A stretch of DNA of 64,000 bases from NCBI GenBank assembly GCA_030584105.1, contig CP129491.1, positions 124,001-188,000 on the forward strand, written 5' to 3'. Made by a program: the position numbers and the translations under genes. Of the stretch, positions 7,744 to 16,324 are shown piece by piece. Below the pieces are notes generated by a model, which saw only the letters and a list, made by a program, of their open reading frames with translations, ran no database searches and had not been told where the DNA came from. The first letter of the stretch is position 1. Every line of letters starts with the position of its first letter. This DNA comes from UTCHB3 sp002050155. GTDB lineage: Bacteria > Bacteroidota > Ignavibacteria > Ignavibacteriales > Ignavibacteriaceae.

Positions 7744-8205
7744 ATGATAAATGAAAAATTAGCCGAGCTTGGAATCACGCTGCCGGAGGCACCGATGCCA
7801 CTGGCTTCTTATGTACCGGGCAAAATCGTCGGGGGGTTTCTTTATACATCGGGGCAGGTTGCGCTTCAAAACGGCACCCTGACGCACAAAGGGAAAGTGG
7901 GCGCAAATCTTTCCGATGATGAGGGAATTGCCGCCGCACGAGTCTGTGCTCTTAACTGTCTGGCGGTTGCGAAGAAGTTCTTGGGCGAGCTTGACCGCAT
8001 AGAAGAAATAGTAAAACTGACCGTTTTTGTCAACTCGGCGGATGGATACTCCGACCAGCCGAAAATAGCAAACGGTGCCTCGAACCTGATGGTGGAAATA
8101 TTCGGTGAAAAGGGAAAGCACACCAGAAGTGCCGTCGGCGTAAGCGGTCTGCCGCTTGACTCACCCGTAGAAATCGAAATGATTGCGAAGATAGAAGAGA
8201 AATAA
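7744..8205 (+). CDS. RidA/YjgF/UK114-family protein
   Basis: 153 residues, resembling the slightly longer YjgF-like subgroup (LGITLPEAPMPLASYVPGK, FLYTSGQVAL, LPLDSPVEIEMIAKI). Classical RidA deaminates reactive enamine/imine intermediates; members of this subgroup are not all proven to do so. Residues equivalent to the substrate-binding arginine of RidA were not confirmed. Its TAA stop shares an A with the ATG of the next gene (TAATG), so the two are translationally coupled. Confidence 0.85.
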   Translation: MINEKLAELGITLPEAPMPLASYVPGKIVGGFLYTSGQVALQNGTLTHKGKVGANLSDDEGIAAARVCALNCLAVAKKFLGELDRIEEIVKLTVFVNSADGYSDQPKIANGASNLMVEIFGEKGKHTRSAVGVSGLPLDSPVEIEMIAKIEEK

Positions 8206-9296
8206 TGTCTGAGAGCAGCCTTAAAAACAGGGTAATATTTTTAGACCTTCTGATGGCACCAGCGGTGTTTATGCTGATTTTTTCAATCGGCATCGAAAAC
8301 ACGCTCGCGCAAGAATACAGAAACGGGGGCACACCACTTCTTCAGTTGTGGGTGTATGTAAATTCACTCATAATTCCTTTTTTCATTTTCTCTTCGGGCA
8401 CTTTGTTCATCTATCTTTACAAGACGAAAGAGAAGCCTTTTCGTGAGAATTTAATGGTGAAACGGGGGATTAAACGGGGGATAATACTCCTGCTTTTTGG
8501 CTATATACTTCAGTTGCCGTGGGGGCGGAAGATTGCGGGCGGTGGGCAGATTCACCCCGGTGACTGGGTTTCGTTTTCCGCGGTTGACCTGCTGCAACTG
8601 CTTGGTGTTTGCATGCTTTTGATGGTTCTGCTTCTATATTTTACCGAAAAATTAAAGCTGAAAGATTGGTTCACATTCACGGTTGCGGGGGTTTTGCTGC
8701 TTGCAAGCGGTGTTGTTTTTGAGCATTCAGGAATTGCCGCCCATCTTCCGGCGTGGCTTAAGGCTTGGTTCACGCAGGCGGAAGGCTCAAAATATCCTTT
8801 GTTCCATTTTGGGCTGTACTTCTTAATCGGCAACTGCACGGGCTGTTTTATCTACAACCATCCGGAGGCGTTCGAGTCAGTCAAAAACGCCCGGCTGTTG
8901 GTGGTTATCGGTATCGTGCTTGTTGCGCTATCTTTCGGCGGCGAGTGGTTAATGACACAATTAGGCGGTTACGACAGAGTTGGTGAAAAAATTGTGATTA
9001 GAATATTTAAAAAATCAGGCTTCATTATGCTTGGAATAATTGTGATTATACAGGCTTCGATATCGATTAAAGAAAACCCGAAGGTTGTGATTGTTTTAGC
9101 CCGAAACACACTTTTAGTTTATCTTGCGGCAATAATTTTGATTGAACGGACACCCTTAAGGAGGCTTTTCGTGCAGGAATATGGACCCTGGAACTCGTTC
9201 CTGATTTCCACCGGAGCAGCCATTGTTATGTTGCTTCTTCTGCTGGCTTACAATAAGTCAGACCTTAAAAATTTTTCGATGATGAGGGGGCATTAG
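8205..9296 (+). CDS. Multi-pass membrane protein, acyltransferase/DUF1624-like
   Basis: 363 residues with about ten hydrophobic segments, starting MSESSLKNRVIFLDLLMAP. The opening LD-L...MF-F-I pattern, the basic loop after the third helix and the helix layout recall the membrane acyltransferases (acyltransferase-3 or the HGSNAT-like DUF1624 group), but the conserved N-terminal RxxxxDxLRG motif and His are not clear. Function therefore stays open. It lies between the RidA gene and ruvB with no gap, so it belongs to the same transcript. Confidence 0.6.
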   Translation: MSESSLKNRVIFLDLLMAPAVFMLIFSIGIENTLAQEYRNGGTPLLQLWVYVNSLIIPFFIFSSGTLFIYLYKTKEKPFRENLMVKRGIKRGIILLLFGYILQLPWGRKIAGGGQIHPGDWVSFSAVDLLQLLGVCMLLMVLLLYFTEKLKLKDWFTFTVAGVLLLASGVVFEHSGIAAHLPAWLKAWFTQAEGSKYPLFHFGLYFLIGNCTGCFIYNHPEAFESVKNARLLVVIGIVLVALSFGGEWLMTQLGGYDRVGEKIVIRIFKKSGFIMLGIIVIIQASISIKENPKVVIVLARNTLLVYLAAIILIERTPLRRLFVQEYGPWNSFLISTGAAIVMLLLLLAYNKSDLKNFSMMRGH

Positions 9297-9297
9297 T

Positions 9298-10323
9298 TTG
9301 AACAAAGAGCTTGATGCTTTGCCGGGAAAAGAAGATGCAGAACTGGACCAAAGCCTTCGTCCTTACTCGTTTACGGGGTTTAAGGGGCAGAAGAAGATAG
9401 TTGAGAACCTGAAAGTTTTTATAAGTGCCGCAAACAAACGGGGCGAAGCGCTCGATCACACGCTGCTGACGGGTCCCCCCGGTTTGGGTAAAACCACACT
9501 TTCTAACATAATTGCGAACGAACTTGCCGTTCCGATTAAGGTTTCATCAGGGCCCGTTCTTGAGAAGCCGGGTGATTTGGCGGGCATTTTAACCGGGTTG
9601 GATGAGCGGAGCGTTCTCTTTATTGACGAAATTCACAGGCTTTCTCCCGTTGTGGAGGAGTATCTTTACTCCGCTATGGAGGATTTCAGGATAGACATAA
9701 TGATAGAAAGCGGGCCCGCTGCCCGGACGGTGCAGATCAGCCTGCCGAAGTTCACGCTTGTGGGTGCCACAACCCGTGCGGGGATGTTAACCTCGCCACT
9801 CAGGGATAGATTCGGGATTAATTTCCGCTTAGATTACTACGAAAACGAGACATTAAAGGGGATAATTGAACGCTCGGCGGCAATTCTGGGTGTTAAGATT
9901 GATCCTGAGGCGGCGCTTGAGATTGCCGGGCGCTCCAGAGGCACACCGAGAATAGCAAACCGCCTGTTGAAGAGGACGAGAGATTTTGCGGATCATTATG
10001 AAAGCGACGGGATAACCCCCGAAGTGGCGAAAACAGCACTTGAAGCGCTTGATGTGGATGAGTACGGCTTAGATGAAATGGATAAGGAAATTATCCTCTC
10101 GATTATTGAAAAATACGGCGGGGGACCCGTCGGGCTTACCACTATAGCGGTTGCAGTGGGCGAAGAGAAAGATACGATAGAAGAAGTTTACGAACCTTTT
10201 TTGATTCAAAGGGGTTTTTTGCAAAGGACACCCCGCGGGCGGGTGGCAACAGAGTTCGCATACAGACACTTCAAAAAACCGTTCAGAAAGAGCCACGAAT
10301 CGCTGTTTGATGAGGAGATATGA
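9298..10323 (+). CDS. ruvB: Holliday junction branch migration helicase RuvB
   Basis: 341 residues, the usual size. Walker A GPPGLGKTTLS, Walker B LFIDEIHRL, sensor 1 GATTRAGMLTSPLRDRFG and the C-terminal winged helix with QRGFLQRTPRGRVAT are all present. RuvB is the hexameric motor that drives branch migration with RuvA at Holliday junctions. The start is TTG one base after the upstream stop; no nearer ATG keeps the N-terminus. It overlaps kdsA by ATGA. ruvA and ruvC are not in the window. Confidence 0.97.
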   Translation: MNKELDALPGKEDAELDQSLRPYSFTGFKGQKKIVENLKVFISAANKRGEALDHTLLTGPPGLGKTTLSNIIANELAVPIKVSSGPVLEKPGDLAGILTGLDERSVLFIDEIHRLSPVVEEYLYSAMEDFRIDIMIESGPAARTVQISLPKFTLVGATTRAGMLTSPLRDRFGINFRLDYYENETLKGIIERSAAILGVKIDPEAALEIAGRSRGTPRIANRLLKRTRDFADHYESDGITPEVAKTALEALDVDEYGLDEMDKEIILSIIEKYGGGPVGLTTIAVAVGEEKDTIEEVYEPFLIQRGFLQRTPRGRVATEFAYRHFKKPFRKSHESLFDEEI

Positions 10324-11135
10324 CAGAAGTAGAAGGAATTAAAATTGGCGGCGGCAACCCCTTGGTGCTTATTGCGGGCCCCTGCGTGGTTGAAAGTTCG
10401 GATATTGTTTTCGCAACCGCCGTTAAAATTAAAGAGATTACGGAGCGACTGGGGATGCCATACATCTTCAAATCGAGTTTTAAGAAAGCGAACCGAACGA
10501 GCGTTGCCTCGTTCACGGGACCGGGCGACGAGAAAGCGCTTAAAATTCTGGCGAGCGTTAAAAGCACGCTTGGCTTGCCCGTGCTGACCGATATTCATGC
10601 TCCGGAAGACGCCAAAATGGTGGGGGATTCTGCGGATGTGTTGCAGATTCCCGCTTTTTTGTGCCGTCAAACCGACCTTTTGCTTGTGGCCGGGAGATCA
10701 GGAAAAGCCGTTAACATTAAAAAGGGGCAGTTCCTTGCGCCCGAAGATATGGCACACGCTGCAGCAAAGGTTGCTTCAACCGGTAACAACAAAATTTTAC
10801 TAACGGAGCGGGGAACAACTTTCGGCTATCACGATTTAGTTGTGGATATGCGCTCGTTGGTTATTATGAAAAAAACGGGTTACCCTGTCGTGATGGATGC
10901 AACACACTCAGTTCAGCAACCCTCTAAAGGTGCGGAAAGCGGAGGAAGACCCGAGTTCATTAAGCCACTGGCAAGGGCGGCGGTTGCAGTGGGGATAGAC
11001 GCTCTTTTCCTTGAAGTGCACCCTGATCCACAAAACGCAAAAAGTGACGCAGCCAGCCAATTCCCTTTGGATCAGCTTGAGGATTTTCTGATAGATATTA
11101 AACGATTGGATGAAGCGGCAAGAGGCAAGGGATGA
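10320..11135 (+). CDS. kdsA: 3-deoxy-8-phosphooctulonate synthase KdsA
   Basis: 271 residues. It condenses phosphoenolpyruvate with arabinose 5-phosphate to Kdo-8-phosphate, committing carbon to the LPS inner core. Motifs seen: AGPCVVES, FKSSFKKANRTS, LTDIHAPEDA, IPAFLCRQTDLL, TERGTTFGYHDLVVDMR, MDATHSVQQP and EVHPDPQNAKSDAASQ. It begins inside the ruvB stop (ATGA) and is followed by kdsD, whose product supplies its arabinose 5-phosphate substrate. Confidence 0.97.
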   Translation: MTEVEGIKIGGGNPLVLIAGPCVVESSDIVFATAVKIKEITERLGMPYIFKSSFKKANRTSVASFTGPGDEKALKILASVKSTLGLPVLTDIHAPEDAKMVGDSADVLQIPAFLCRQTDLLLVAGRSGKAVNIKKGQFLAPEDMAHAAAKVASTGNNKILLTERGTTFGYHDLVVDMRSLVIMKKTGYPVVMDATHSVQQPSKGAESGGRPEFIKPLARAAVAVGIDALFLEVHPDPQNAKSDAASQFPLDQLEDFLIDIKRLDEAARGKG

Positions 11136-11175
11136 ACACGGATATTGCAGAGAAAACTGAAACATTGAGCAACGG

Positions 11176-12234
11176 ATGAACAACGGCAGCTACGCAAACC
11201 GGGGCAATAACGGAAACCGCGCAAACAATACTAACAATGGGAACAGCCGTATGAAATTGGAAAAAGAACAGGTTCTGCGGCTTGGCAGGGATGTTATAAG
11301 GATTGAGGCTGAATCGGTAAACGGCCTTTTGGCGAAAATAGACGAGGGATTTGCCCGTGCGGTTGAGCTGATTTTCAGGTGTGAGGGGCGGGTTGTGCTG
11401 ACCGGTGTGGGGAAATCGGGCTTGATTGCGCGCAAAATAGTTGCAACGATGAACTCGACGGGTACGCCTGCAATTTATCTTCACCCCACAGATGCGCTTC
11501 ACGGTGATCTGGGGATGGTACGGCAGGAGGATGTGGTGATTTTGCTTTCGAAATCGGGGGCAACTGAAGAAATGATGATGTTGATTCCGATGTTGAAACG
11601 CTTAGGTGTTTCGCTGATTGGTTTGCTCGGTGATTCCCGATCGAAAATGGCGAAACAAATGGATGTGGTGCTCGATGTTGAAGTAAGTGAAGAAGCCTGC
11701 CCTTACGATTTGGCGCCGACGGCTTCAACCACCGCTGCCTTAGTGATGGGGGATGCTCTGTCGGTGGCATTGCTTAAATTGCGCGGGTTCACGGAGCAGG
11801 ATTTTGCGATGCTGCATCCCGGCGGAAGTCTGGGCAAAAGGCTTTCGCTTAAAATTTCTGAGATTATGTATAAGGGGGAGGCAATTCCCGTTGTGCACGA
11901 AACCACTTCTTTCAAAGATTCTATTTTGGAGATCACCTCGAAGCGATTGGGGGTTACCTGCGTTGTCGATTCTTCCGGAAAGCTGCTTGGCGTTATAACT
12001 GATGGTGATTTACGCCGGCTGTTGGAAAGAACCACCGAGCTTTCGACTCTGAGAGCACGGGATATGATGACGGAAAACCCGAAGAAGATTAAACCGGGGC
12101 AACTCGCTTCTTACGCGCTGCAAAAGATGGAAAATTATAAGATTACTACCCTGCCCGTTACGGATAAAGAGGATAAACCGGTGGGGATTGTGCACCTGCA
12201 CGACCTCGTAAACCTCGGTTTAAGAATGAGATAA
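11176..12234 (+). CDS. kdsD: Arabinose-5-phosphate isomerase KdsD/KpsF
   Basis: Converts ribulose 5-phosphate to arabinose 5-phosphate for KdsA. A SIS domain (GVGKSGLIARKIVATMNSTG, HPTDALHGDLGMV, LSKSGATEEM) is followed by two CBS domains (from about residue 225; MTENPKKIKPGQ near 296). The frame opens at ATG 11176 with a low-complexity Asn/Gly-rich leader of 25 residues. A more family-like start is ATG 11251 (MKLEKEQVLRLGRDVI). The leader DNA partly repeats sequence around the kdsA stop (GATGAACACGG at 11131 and GATGAACAACGG at 11174), so it is likely repeat-derived and perhaps untranslated. Confidence 0.93.
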   Translation: MNNGSYANRGNNGNRANNTNNGNSRMKLEKEQVLRLGRDVIRIEAESVNGLLAKIDEGFARAVELIFRCEGRVVLTGVGKSGLIARKIVATMNSTGTPAIYLHPTDALHGDLGMVRQEDVVILLSKSGATEEMMMLIPMLKRLGVSLIGLLGDSRSKMAKQMDVVLDVEVSEEACPYDLAPTASTTAALVMGDALSVALLKLRGFTEQDFAMLHPGGSLGKRLSLKISEIMYKGEAIPVVHETTSFKDSILEITSKRLGVTCVVDSSGKLLGVITDGDLRRLLERTTELSTLRARDMMTENPKKIKPGQLASYALQKMENYKITTLPVTDKEDKPVGIVHLHDLVNLGLRMR

Positions 12235-12349
12235 TGAGAGATGAAAGACGATGGTGGAAAAGTGATCGTAAGTGGTTTAGCGAAATTTAAAATGATTGCC
12301 CCGGATGTGAGGAGTGAGTTAACCGGCACCCGGAGATATATCCGGCAGA

Positions 12350-12976
12350 ATGAACCATAAATATGCACGGTTGGTTGGTTTGAAAAAGTTAAAAGCGCCC
12401 GTTATTACCGTTTCTTCATTTTTTGGGTTGAAATTTTTAACTGCCCTGTTTCTTGCCGCGCTTTTTCTTGCCGGATGCGGGGGACAGGAGAAAATAACGC
12501 CCGCAAAAATTGGGCTTAAGGGGGAAACCCCCGATCAGCAGAGTTTCAATTCAACCATTACATTTACGGATTCGGGTAAAGTGATGGCTGTGCTTACTGC
12601 CGGGGTGATCAAGGTGTTTTACTCCCGCAACTACACGCTGCTTGAAAAGAAGATAAAGGTCGATTTTTACAATGAAAAAGGGAAGAACGACGCTGTGCTA
12701 ACGGGTGATAACGGGAAAGTTGACGATGTTACTAAGGATATTCAGATAAATAAGGATGTGGTGGTTAAAAACGACCGGGGGATGACCCTGAATACCGAAA
12801 AACTGATGTGGCGAAACAGCGACCGAAAAATCTGGACGGATGAGTTCGTGAAAATAAAAACCGCCACCGAAGAGATTGAAGGGTATGGGTTTGAGTCGGA
12901 TCAGTCGCTGAAGAACTACACAATATTTAAAGTAACCTTAATTACTGACGGCAGTGCTCTAAAAGGGGAGAAATGA
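12350..12976 (+). CDS. lptC: LPS export protein LptC, lipoprotein form
   Basis: 208 residues. The N-terminal hydrophobic stretch ends in the lipobox LAGC (about residues 40-43), so a lipid anchor is predicted instead of the transmembrane anchor of E. coli LptC. The remainder is a beta-jellyroll of the LptC/LptA type (DSGKVMAVLTAGVIKVFY, VLTGDNGKVDDVTKDIQI, LNTEKLMWRNSDRKIWTDE). LptC passes LPS from the LptBFG extractor to the periplasmic bridge. It overlaps the next gene by ATGA. The 115 bp before it show no further gene. Confidence 0.85.
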   Translation: MNHKYARLVGLKKLKAPVITVSSFFGLKFLTALFLAALFLAGCGGQEKITPAKIGLKGETPDQQSFNSTITFTDSGKVMAVLTAGVIKVFYSRNYTLLEKKIKVDFYNEKGKNDAVLTGDNGKVDDVTKDIQINKDVVVKNDRGMTLNTEKLMWRNSDRKIWTDEFVKIKTATEEIEGYGFESDQSLKNYTIFKVTLITDGSALKGEK

Positions 12977-14454
12977 TAAAACACCACTTCGGATTTCTCC
13001 TTTTTCTGTTGCTATTACTTTGCGGTGGTGCAATTTTTCCGCAGGGGGGGCAAAAAATTGTAATCACGGGCGAAAGGATGACGGGGCGAGAGACCGAAAC
13101 CGAAAAAATCCGCGGATTCGGCGGCGATGTCGTTATCACCCATCTGAATGTGAGAATAACCTGTGACTCGGCAATTCACTTTGTTGAAAAAAATGAAGCC
13201 GAACTGATAGGCAATGTCGTAATCACACAGGATACACTGACAATTAAAACGGCACACGGCTACTACAACGGAAACACAAAACGGGCGTGGTCGGATCTTC
13301 CGGTGGAGCTTGACGATAAAAAGGTTTTTTTGAAAGCGCAGAAGGGGGAATATCTCTTCAACAGCACGCAGGCGCGGTTCGTCAATAATGTCCGGCTTTA
13401 CGACGCAACCGGAACGATGACCACAAGTGAGCTGATCTACTTCCGGAACACACAGGTGGCGTATGCTTTCAATGGGGTTAAGCTGTGGGATGCAACAAGC
13501 TCGTTGGATGCCGATAGCCTTGTCCACTACAGAACCACGAAAATAACGCACGCCTACAGAAATGTTAAAATTGTGGATTCGGCAAATGTGGTGCTTTGCG
13601 ACAGCGTAATCTACGACCAAACGGCAAAAATAACCGACGCCCGGGGAAATGTGCAGATTAAAAACTTTGAAGATAACACCATCATTCTCGGCGAGCATGT
13701 GAATGATCTCCGTGCGGAAAAGCACTCGATTGTGGAGGGAAACCCCTTCATTATGCAGATCGACACTTCCTCCGGGGTTACGGATACGGTGTTGGTTAAA
13801 GCGGTTTTGCTGGAGTCTTTCGGCAAAAAAGACAGCTCTATGTTCATTGCGCACGATTCAGTGGTGATTATCAGGGGAGGGTTTGCCTCGCTTAATTCAT
13901 ACACAGAATATACAAAAGAGCCGGAAAAAATTTACACCTACAGGAAAGAGAATGAAAAGGTGCCGCCCGTTTTGTGGTACGATCAATCCCAGCTTTCAGG
14001 CGACACGGTTACCGTTTTTATTAAAGAAAAAAAGGCTGACAAGGTTTATATTAACCAAAACAGTCTGATTATTTCCAAGAATGCCCCTTACCGCTACGAC
14101 CAGGTCTCGGGGAACGATGTGGTGATGGAGTTTGAAGCGGGGAAACTGAAACAAACGAACATTTACGGCAATGTGTTGAGTTTCTATTATGTATATGATG
14201 AAGGGGTGCAAGACGGGCTTATCCGTTCAAGTTCAAACAACGCAGTTATTACTTTTGATAACAATAAAGTTGAAGATGTTAAGCTTTACGGTGACCCCAT
14301 AAGCGAGTACTACCCCGAAAATTTAGTTTTGGGGAACGAAAAGAAATTCTTTCTGCCGACATACCGGGACTATGGTGCCCCCCCTGCGAAAGATGAATAT
14401 TTTGGAAGTTTTCTGAGTAAAATAAGAGAAACAGAGCACCCGTTTCGTAAGTAA
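12973..14454 (+). CDS. OstA/LptA-like periplasmic LPS-transport protein
   Basis: 493 residues, with a signal peptide (about 1-23, ending GGAIFPQG) and then repeated beta strands of the organic-solvent-tolerance/OstA fold: GDVVITHLNVRITCDSAIHF, AELIGNVVITQDTLTIKTAH and NVRLYDATGTMTTSELIYF. It is far longer than E. coli LptA (185 aa) and lacks an obvious LptD barrel, so it looks like a multi-repeat periplasmic bridge. Context (kdsA-kdsD-lptC before, lptB after) supports LPS transport. The end (ETEHPFRK) is copied twice in diverged form downstream of the stop. Confidence 0.8.
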   Translation: MIKHHFGFLLFLLLLLCGGAIFPQGGQKIVITGERMTGRETETEKIRGFGGDVVITHLNVRITCDSAIHFVEKNEAELIGNVVITQDTLTIKTAHGYYNGNTKRAWSDLPVELDDKKVFLKAQKGEYLFNSTQARFVNNVRLYDATGTMTTSELIYFRNTQVAYAFNGVKLWDATSSLDADSLVHYRTTKITHAYRNVKIVDSANVVLCDSVIYDQTAKITDARGNVQIKNFEDNTIILGEHVNDLRAEKHSIVEGNPFIMQIDTSSGVTDTVLVKAVLLESFGKKDSSMFIAHDSVVIIRGGFASLNSYTEYTKEPEKIYTYRKENEKVPPVLWYDQSQLSGDTVTVFIKEKKADKVYINQNSLIISKNAPYRYDQVSGNDVVMEFEAGKLKQTNIYGNVLSFYYVYDEGVQDGLIRSSSNNAVITFDNNKVEDVKLYGDPISEYYPENLVLGNEKKFFLPTYRDYGAPPAKDEYFGSFLSKIRETEHPFRK

Positions 14455-14588
14455 GAGAAACTAAGTATTTAATCCATCAATAAAAGAAACAAAGCACCCG
14501 TTCTGTAAAAAGTGAAACAGAACGCCAATAATAAAAATAAAAAACAGAGTAGTAAATCCTTAAATAAAAGAAACAAAGCAGCCATTCC
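14425..14588. repeat. 3' end of the lptA-like gene repeated downstream of its stop
   Basis: AGAAACAGAGCACCCGTTTC (from 14427) recurs as AGAAACAAAGCACCCGTTCT (from 14485) and AGAAACAAAGCAGCCATTCC (from 14569). The second and third copies are each preceded by a related A/T-rich stretch (TTTAATCCATCAATAAA and GTAAATCCTTAAATAAA). Spacings are about 57 and 84 bp. The third copy abuts the lptB start. Confidence 0.75.
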
Positions 14589-15323
14589 ATGCCCGAAGAA
14601 CTTAGCAGTGAAAATTTAGTTAAAGTTTATAAAAAACGAACCGTTGTAAACAAAGTTTCTATTTCGGTCTCCCGAGGTGAAATTGTCGGGCTTTTAGGTC
14701 CCAACGGTGCGGGAAAAACCACCACTTTCTACATGATGGTCGGGATGATAAAGCCCGAATCGGGGAAGGTGTTTTTGGATGATGCGGAAATTTCATCGCT
14801 TCCGATGTACAAGCGGGCGCGCTTAGGGATTGGTTATCTGCCTCAGGAAGCCTCGATTTTCCGTAAACTTTCGGTTGAAGATAACATAAAGGCGATACTT
14901 CAAATGCTGCCTCTGACGAAGACCGAGAGGAAGGAGAAACTGGAATCGCTGCTCGAAGATTTTGGCATTGCGCACATCAGGAAAAGTCTCGGCTACCAGC
15001 TAAGCGGCGGCGAGAGACGAAGAACCGAAATTGCAAGGGCGCTTTGTACCGACCCGGGGTTTATCCTGTTGGATGAGCCGTTTGCCGGGGTTGACCCGAT
15101 TGCCGTTGAGGATATTATGCACATCGTTTCCGGGCTGAAAGAAAGGGGAATTGGTGTGCTTATTACCGACCATAATGTTCACGAAACCCTAAGCATTGTG
15201 GATAAGGCTTACATTCTGATTTCCGGCGTGATTTTCCGCTCCGGGTCTGCCGAAGAACTTGCCGAAGATGAAGAAGTGAAAAAAATGTACCTGGGCGAAA
15301 AGTTTAAGTTGGACAGATACTAA
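14589..15323 (+). CDS. lptB: LPS export ABC transporter ATPase LptB
   Basis: 244 residues. Walker A GPNGAGKTTTFYMM, Q-loop LPQEASIFRKL, signature LSGGERRRTEIARAL, Walker B FILLDEPFAGVDP and switch-region DHNVHET match LptB closely. It powers extraction of LPS from the inner membrane with LptFG, which are not in this window. It is separated from the lptA-like gene by a repeat-filled gap and its own 3' end is duplicated downstream. Confidence 0.97.
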   Translation: MPEELSSENLVKVYKKRTVVNKVSISVSRGEIVGLLGPNGAGKTTTFYMMVGMIKPESGKVFLDDAEISSLPMYKRARLGIGYLPQEASIFRKLSVEDNIKAILQMLPLTKTERKEKLESLLEDFGIAHIRKSLGYQLSGGERRRTEIARALCTDPGFILLDEPFAGVDPIAVEDIMHIVSGLKERGIGVLITDHNVHETLSIVDKAYILISGVIFRSGSAEELAEDEEVKKMYLGEKFKLDRY

Positions 15324-15464
15324 GTAATAACCGTTTTGGGTTCACTTGTTATCGTTTACCCCCGGCGAAAAGTTTAAATTGGACAGGTACTAAGTAATAA
15401 CCGTTTTGGGTTGATGTGTTATCGTTTACCCCCGGCGAAAAGTTTAAATTGGACAGGTACTAAG
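15294..15464. repeat. 70-bp tandem duplication of the lptB 3' end, 2.4 units
   Basis: GGCGAAAAGTTTAAGTTGGA begins at 15294 inside lptB (encoding GEKFKLDRY and the stop) and recurs at 15364 and 15434, exactly 70 bp apart. The first two units include AATAACCGTTTTGGGTT and ATCGTTTACCCCC. A few substitutions separate the copies, so this is not a simple read-assembly duplication. The third unit stops after TAAG. Confidence 0.9.
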
Positions 15465-15499
15465 GCGGAGGGGTAAAAAAACTTTGCCGGAGCATTGCA

Positions 15500-15616
15500 C
15501 CGGCGGTTTTGCTGAATAGCGGCAACCAAGTTGGTGTGTTTTCCGGTCTGTAACGAAACGGGTGGCTCCGCCGGCGGTTTTCTTAATAGCGGCAACCAAG
15601 ATTGAATGTTTTACCT
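15500..15616. repeat. Second direct repeat downstream of lptB, 70-71 bp spacing
   Basis: CCGGCGGTTTTGCTGAATAG (15500) and CCGGCGGTTTTCTTAATAGC (15571) are followed in both copies by GGCAACCAAG and a related TTGxxTGTTTT stretch. Spacing matches the neighbouring lptB repeat. Confidence 0.75.
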
Positions 15617-15866
15617 AATTGCCGCTCAGTTTAATTATAAAATAGATAGTTGAAATAATAACGATCAGAAAAATTGTTACAACATGACCGCCAAACCATC
15701 CGATTTCCGGAAGGGGAAGATACTCGGAAAGTATATTGTTCCAAAAAAGCATAACTAAGAAGATAACAATAGCGAAAAAGAAGTATGCTACTGCTAACCA
15801 TACTCCTAAGTAAATAAGAAATACAATTAAAACAAGTCCGCTGAATAACTTACCAAGAAAACGCAT
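15615..15866 (-). CDS. Small hydrophobic membrane protein, unknown function
   Basis: 83 residues with two or three membrane-spanning stretches (about 8-45 and 58-80) and a Pro/Gly loop LPLPEIGWFGGH between them. A strong ribosome-binding site AGGAGG lies 7 bases before the ATG, which supports a real gene although the family is not recognised. It stands alone, convergent with lptB. Confidence 0.65.
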   Translation of the reverse strand: MRFLGKLFSGLVLIVFLIYLGVWLAVAYFFFAIVIFLVMLFWNNILSEYLPLPEIGWFGGHVVTIFLIVIISTIYFIIKLSGN

Positions 15867-16309
15867 CTCAAATCCTCCTGTTGTTAAAAAATCTTGTGCC
15901 CTACAAATTGATTATTTTTCAGGATTTTAGTTTGATTGATTTTAATTCTGCTTTGTTGTCTTTAACGAATATTCTGGTTTCTCTCCCGTGCGGAATTTTT
16001 TTTTTGAAAGTTCACATCCCACTGCACTAACTAACAGAGGGTTTGTTTTCCCAATTTTCCAAAATTTCCTAGGAATTTATCTTTTCACTGCTCATTTTCT
16101 CAGCAAATATTTTAGAGACCCCGGCAAGTATTGTAGGGAGATATCCCTCGTTTAATAGTGCAAAACTAAGGATTGCGTATTAAAAAAATAACTCATTGAA
16201 TGATAATTTTTGGAAATTTCAGGAAGGGGTGCTTAACTCAAAACCGTTTTCCAAACCAACCGCGCCAACCCTCCCTGCCGCGCTTGCTGCCCCCAAAGAT
16301 ACGCTCAAC
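15867..16309. other. 440-bp gap between the small membrane protein and recQ
   Basis: No gene or structured RNA recognised. The recQ-proximal end holds a diverged copy of the recQ 3' end (see 16231-16324). The remaining A+T-rich part presumably includes the promoter of the 15866 gene; no clear -35/-10 pair stands out. Confidence 0.55.
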
Positions 16310-16324
16310 TTAAAACTGTTTGCC
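16231..16324. repeat. recQ 3' end and its diverged copy, 72 bp apart
   Basis: GCTCAACTTAAAACTGTTTG (16303, the end of recQ on the minus strand including its stop) matches GCTTAACTCAAAACCGTTTT (16231) with few mismatches. The copy lies downstream of the recQ stop, as in lptB. Confidence 0.65.

Noticed and set aside
11176..11250. AAC-rich stretch at the kdsD start as a possible DGR template repeat
   Set aside because: It is rich in AAC/AAT but lacks the invariant VR words (GCGCGG, TGCCGTGTGGCG, GGCTTCCGGCTCGCC), so it cannot template the VRs.
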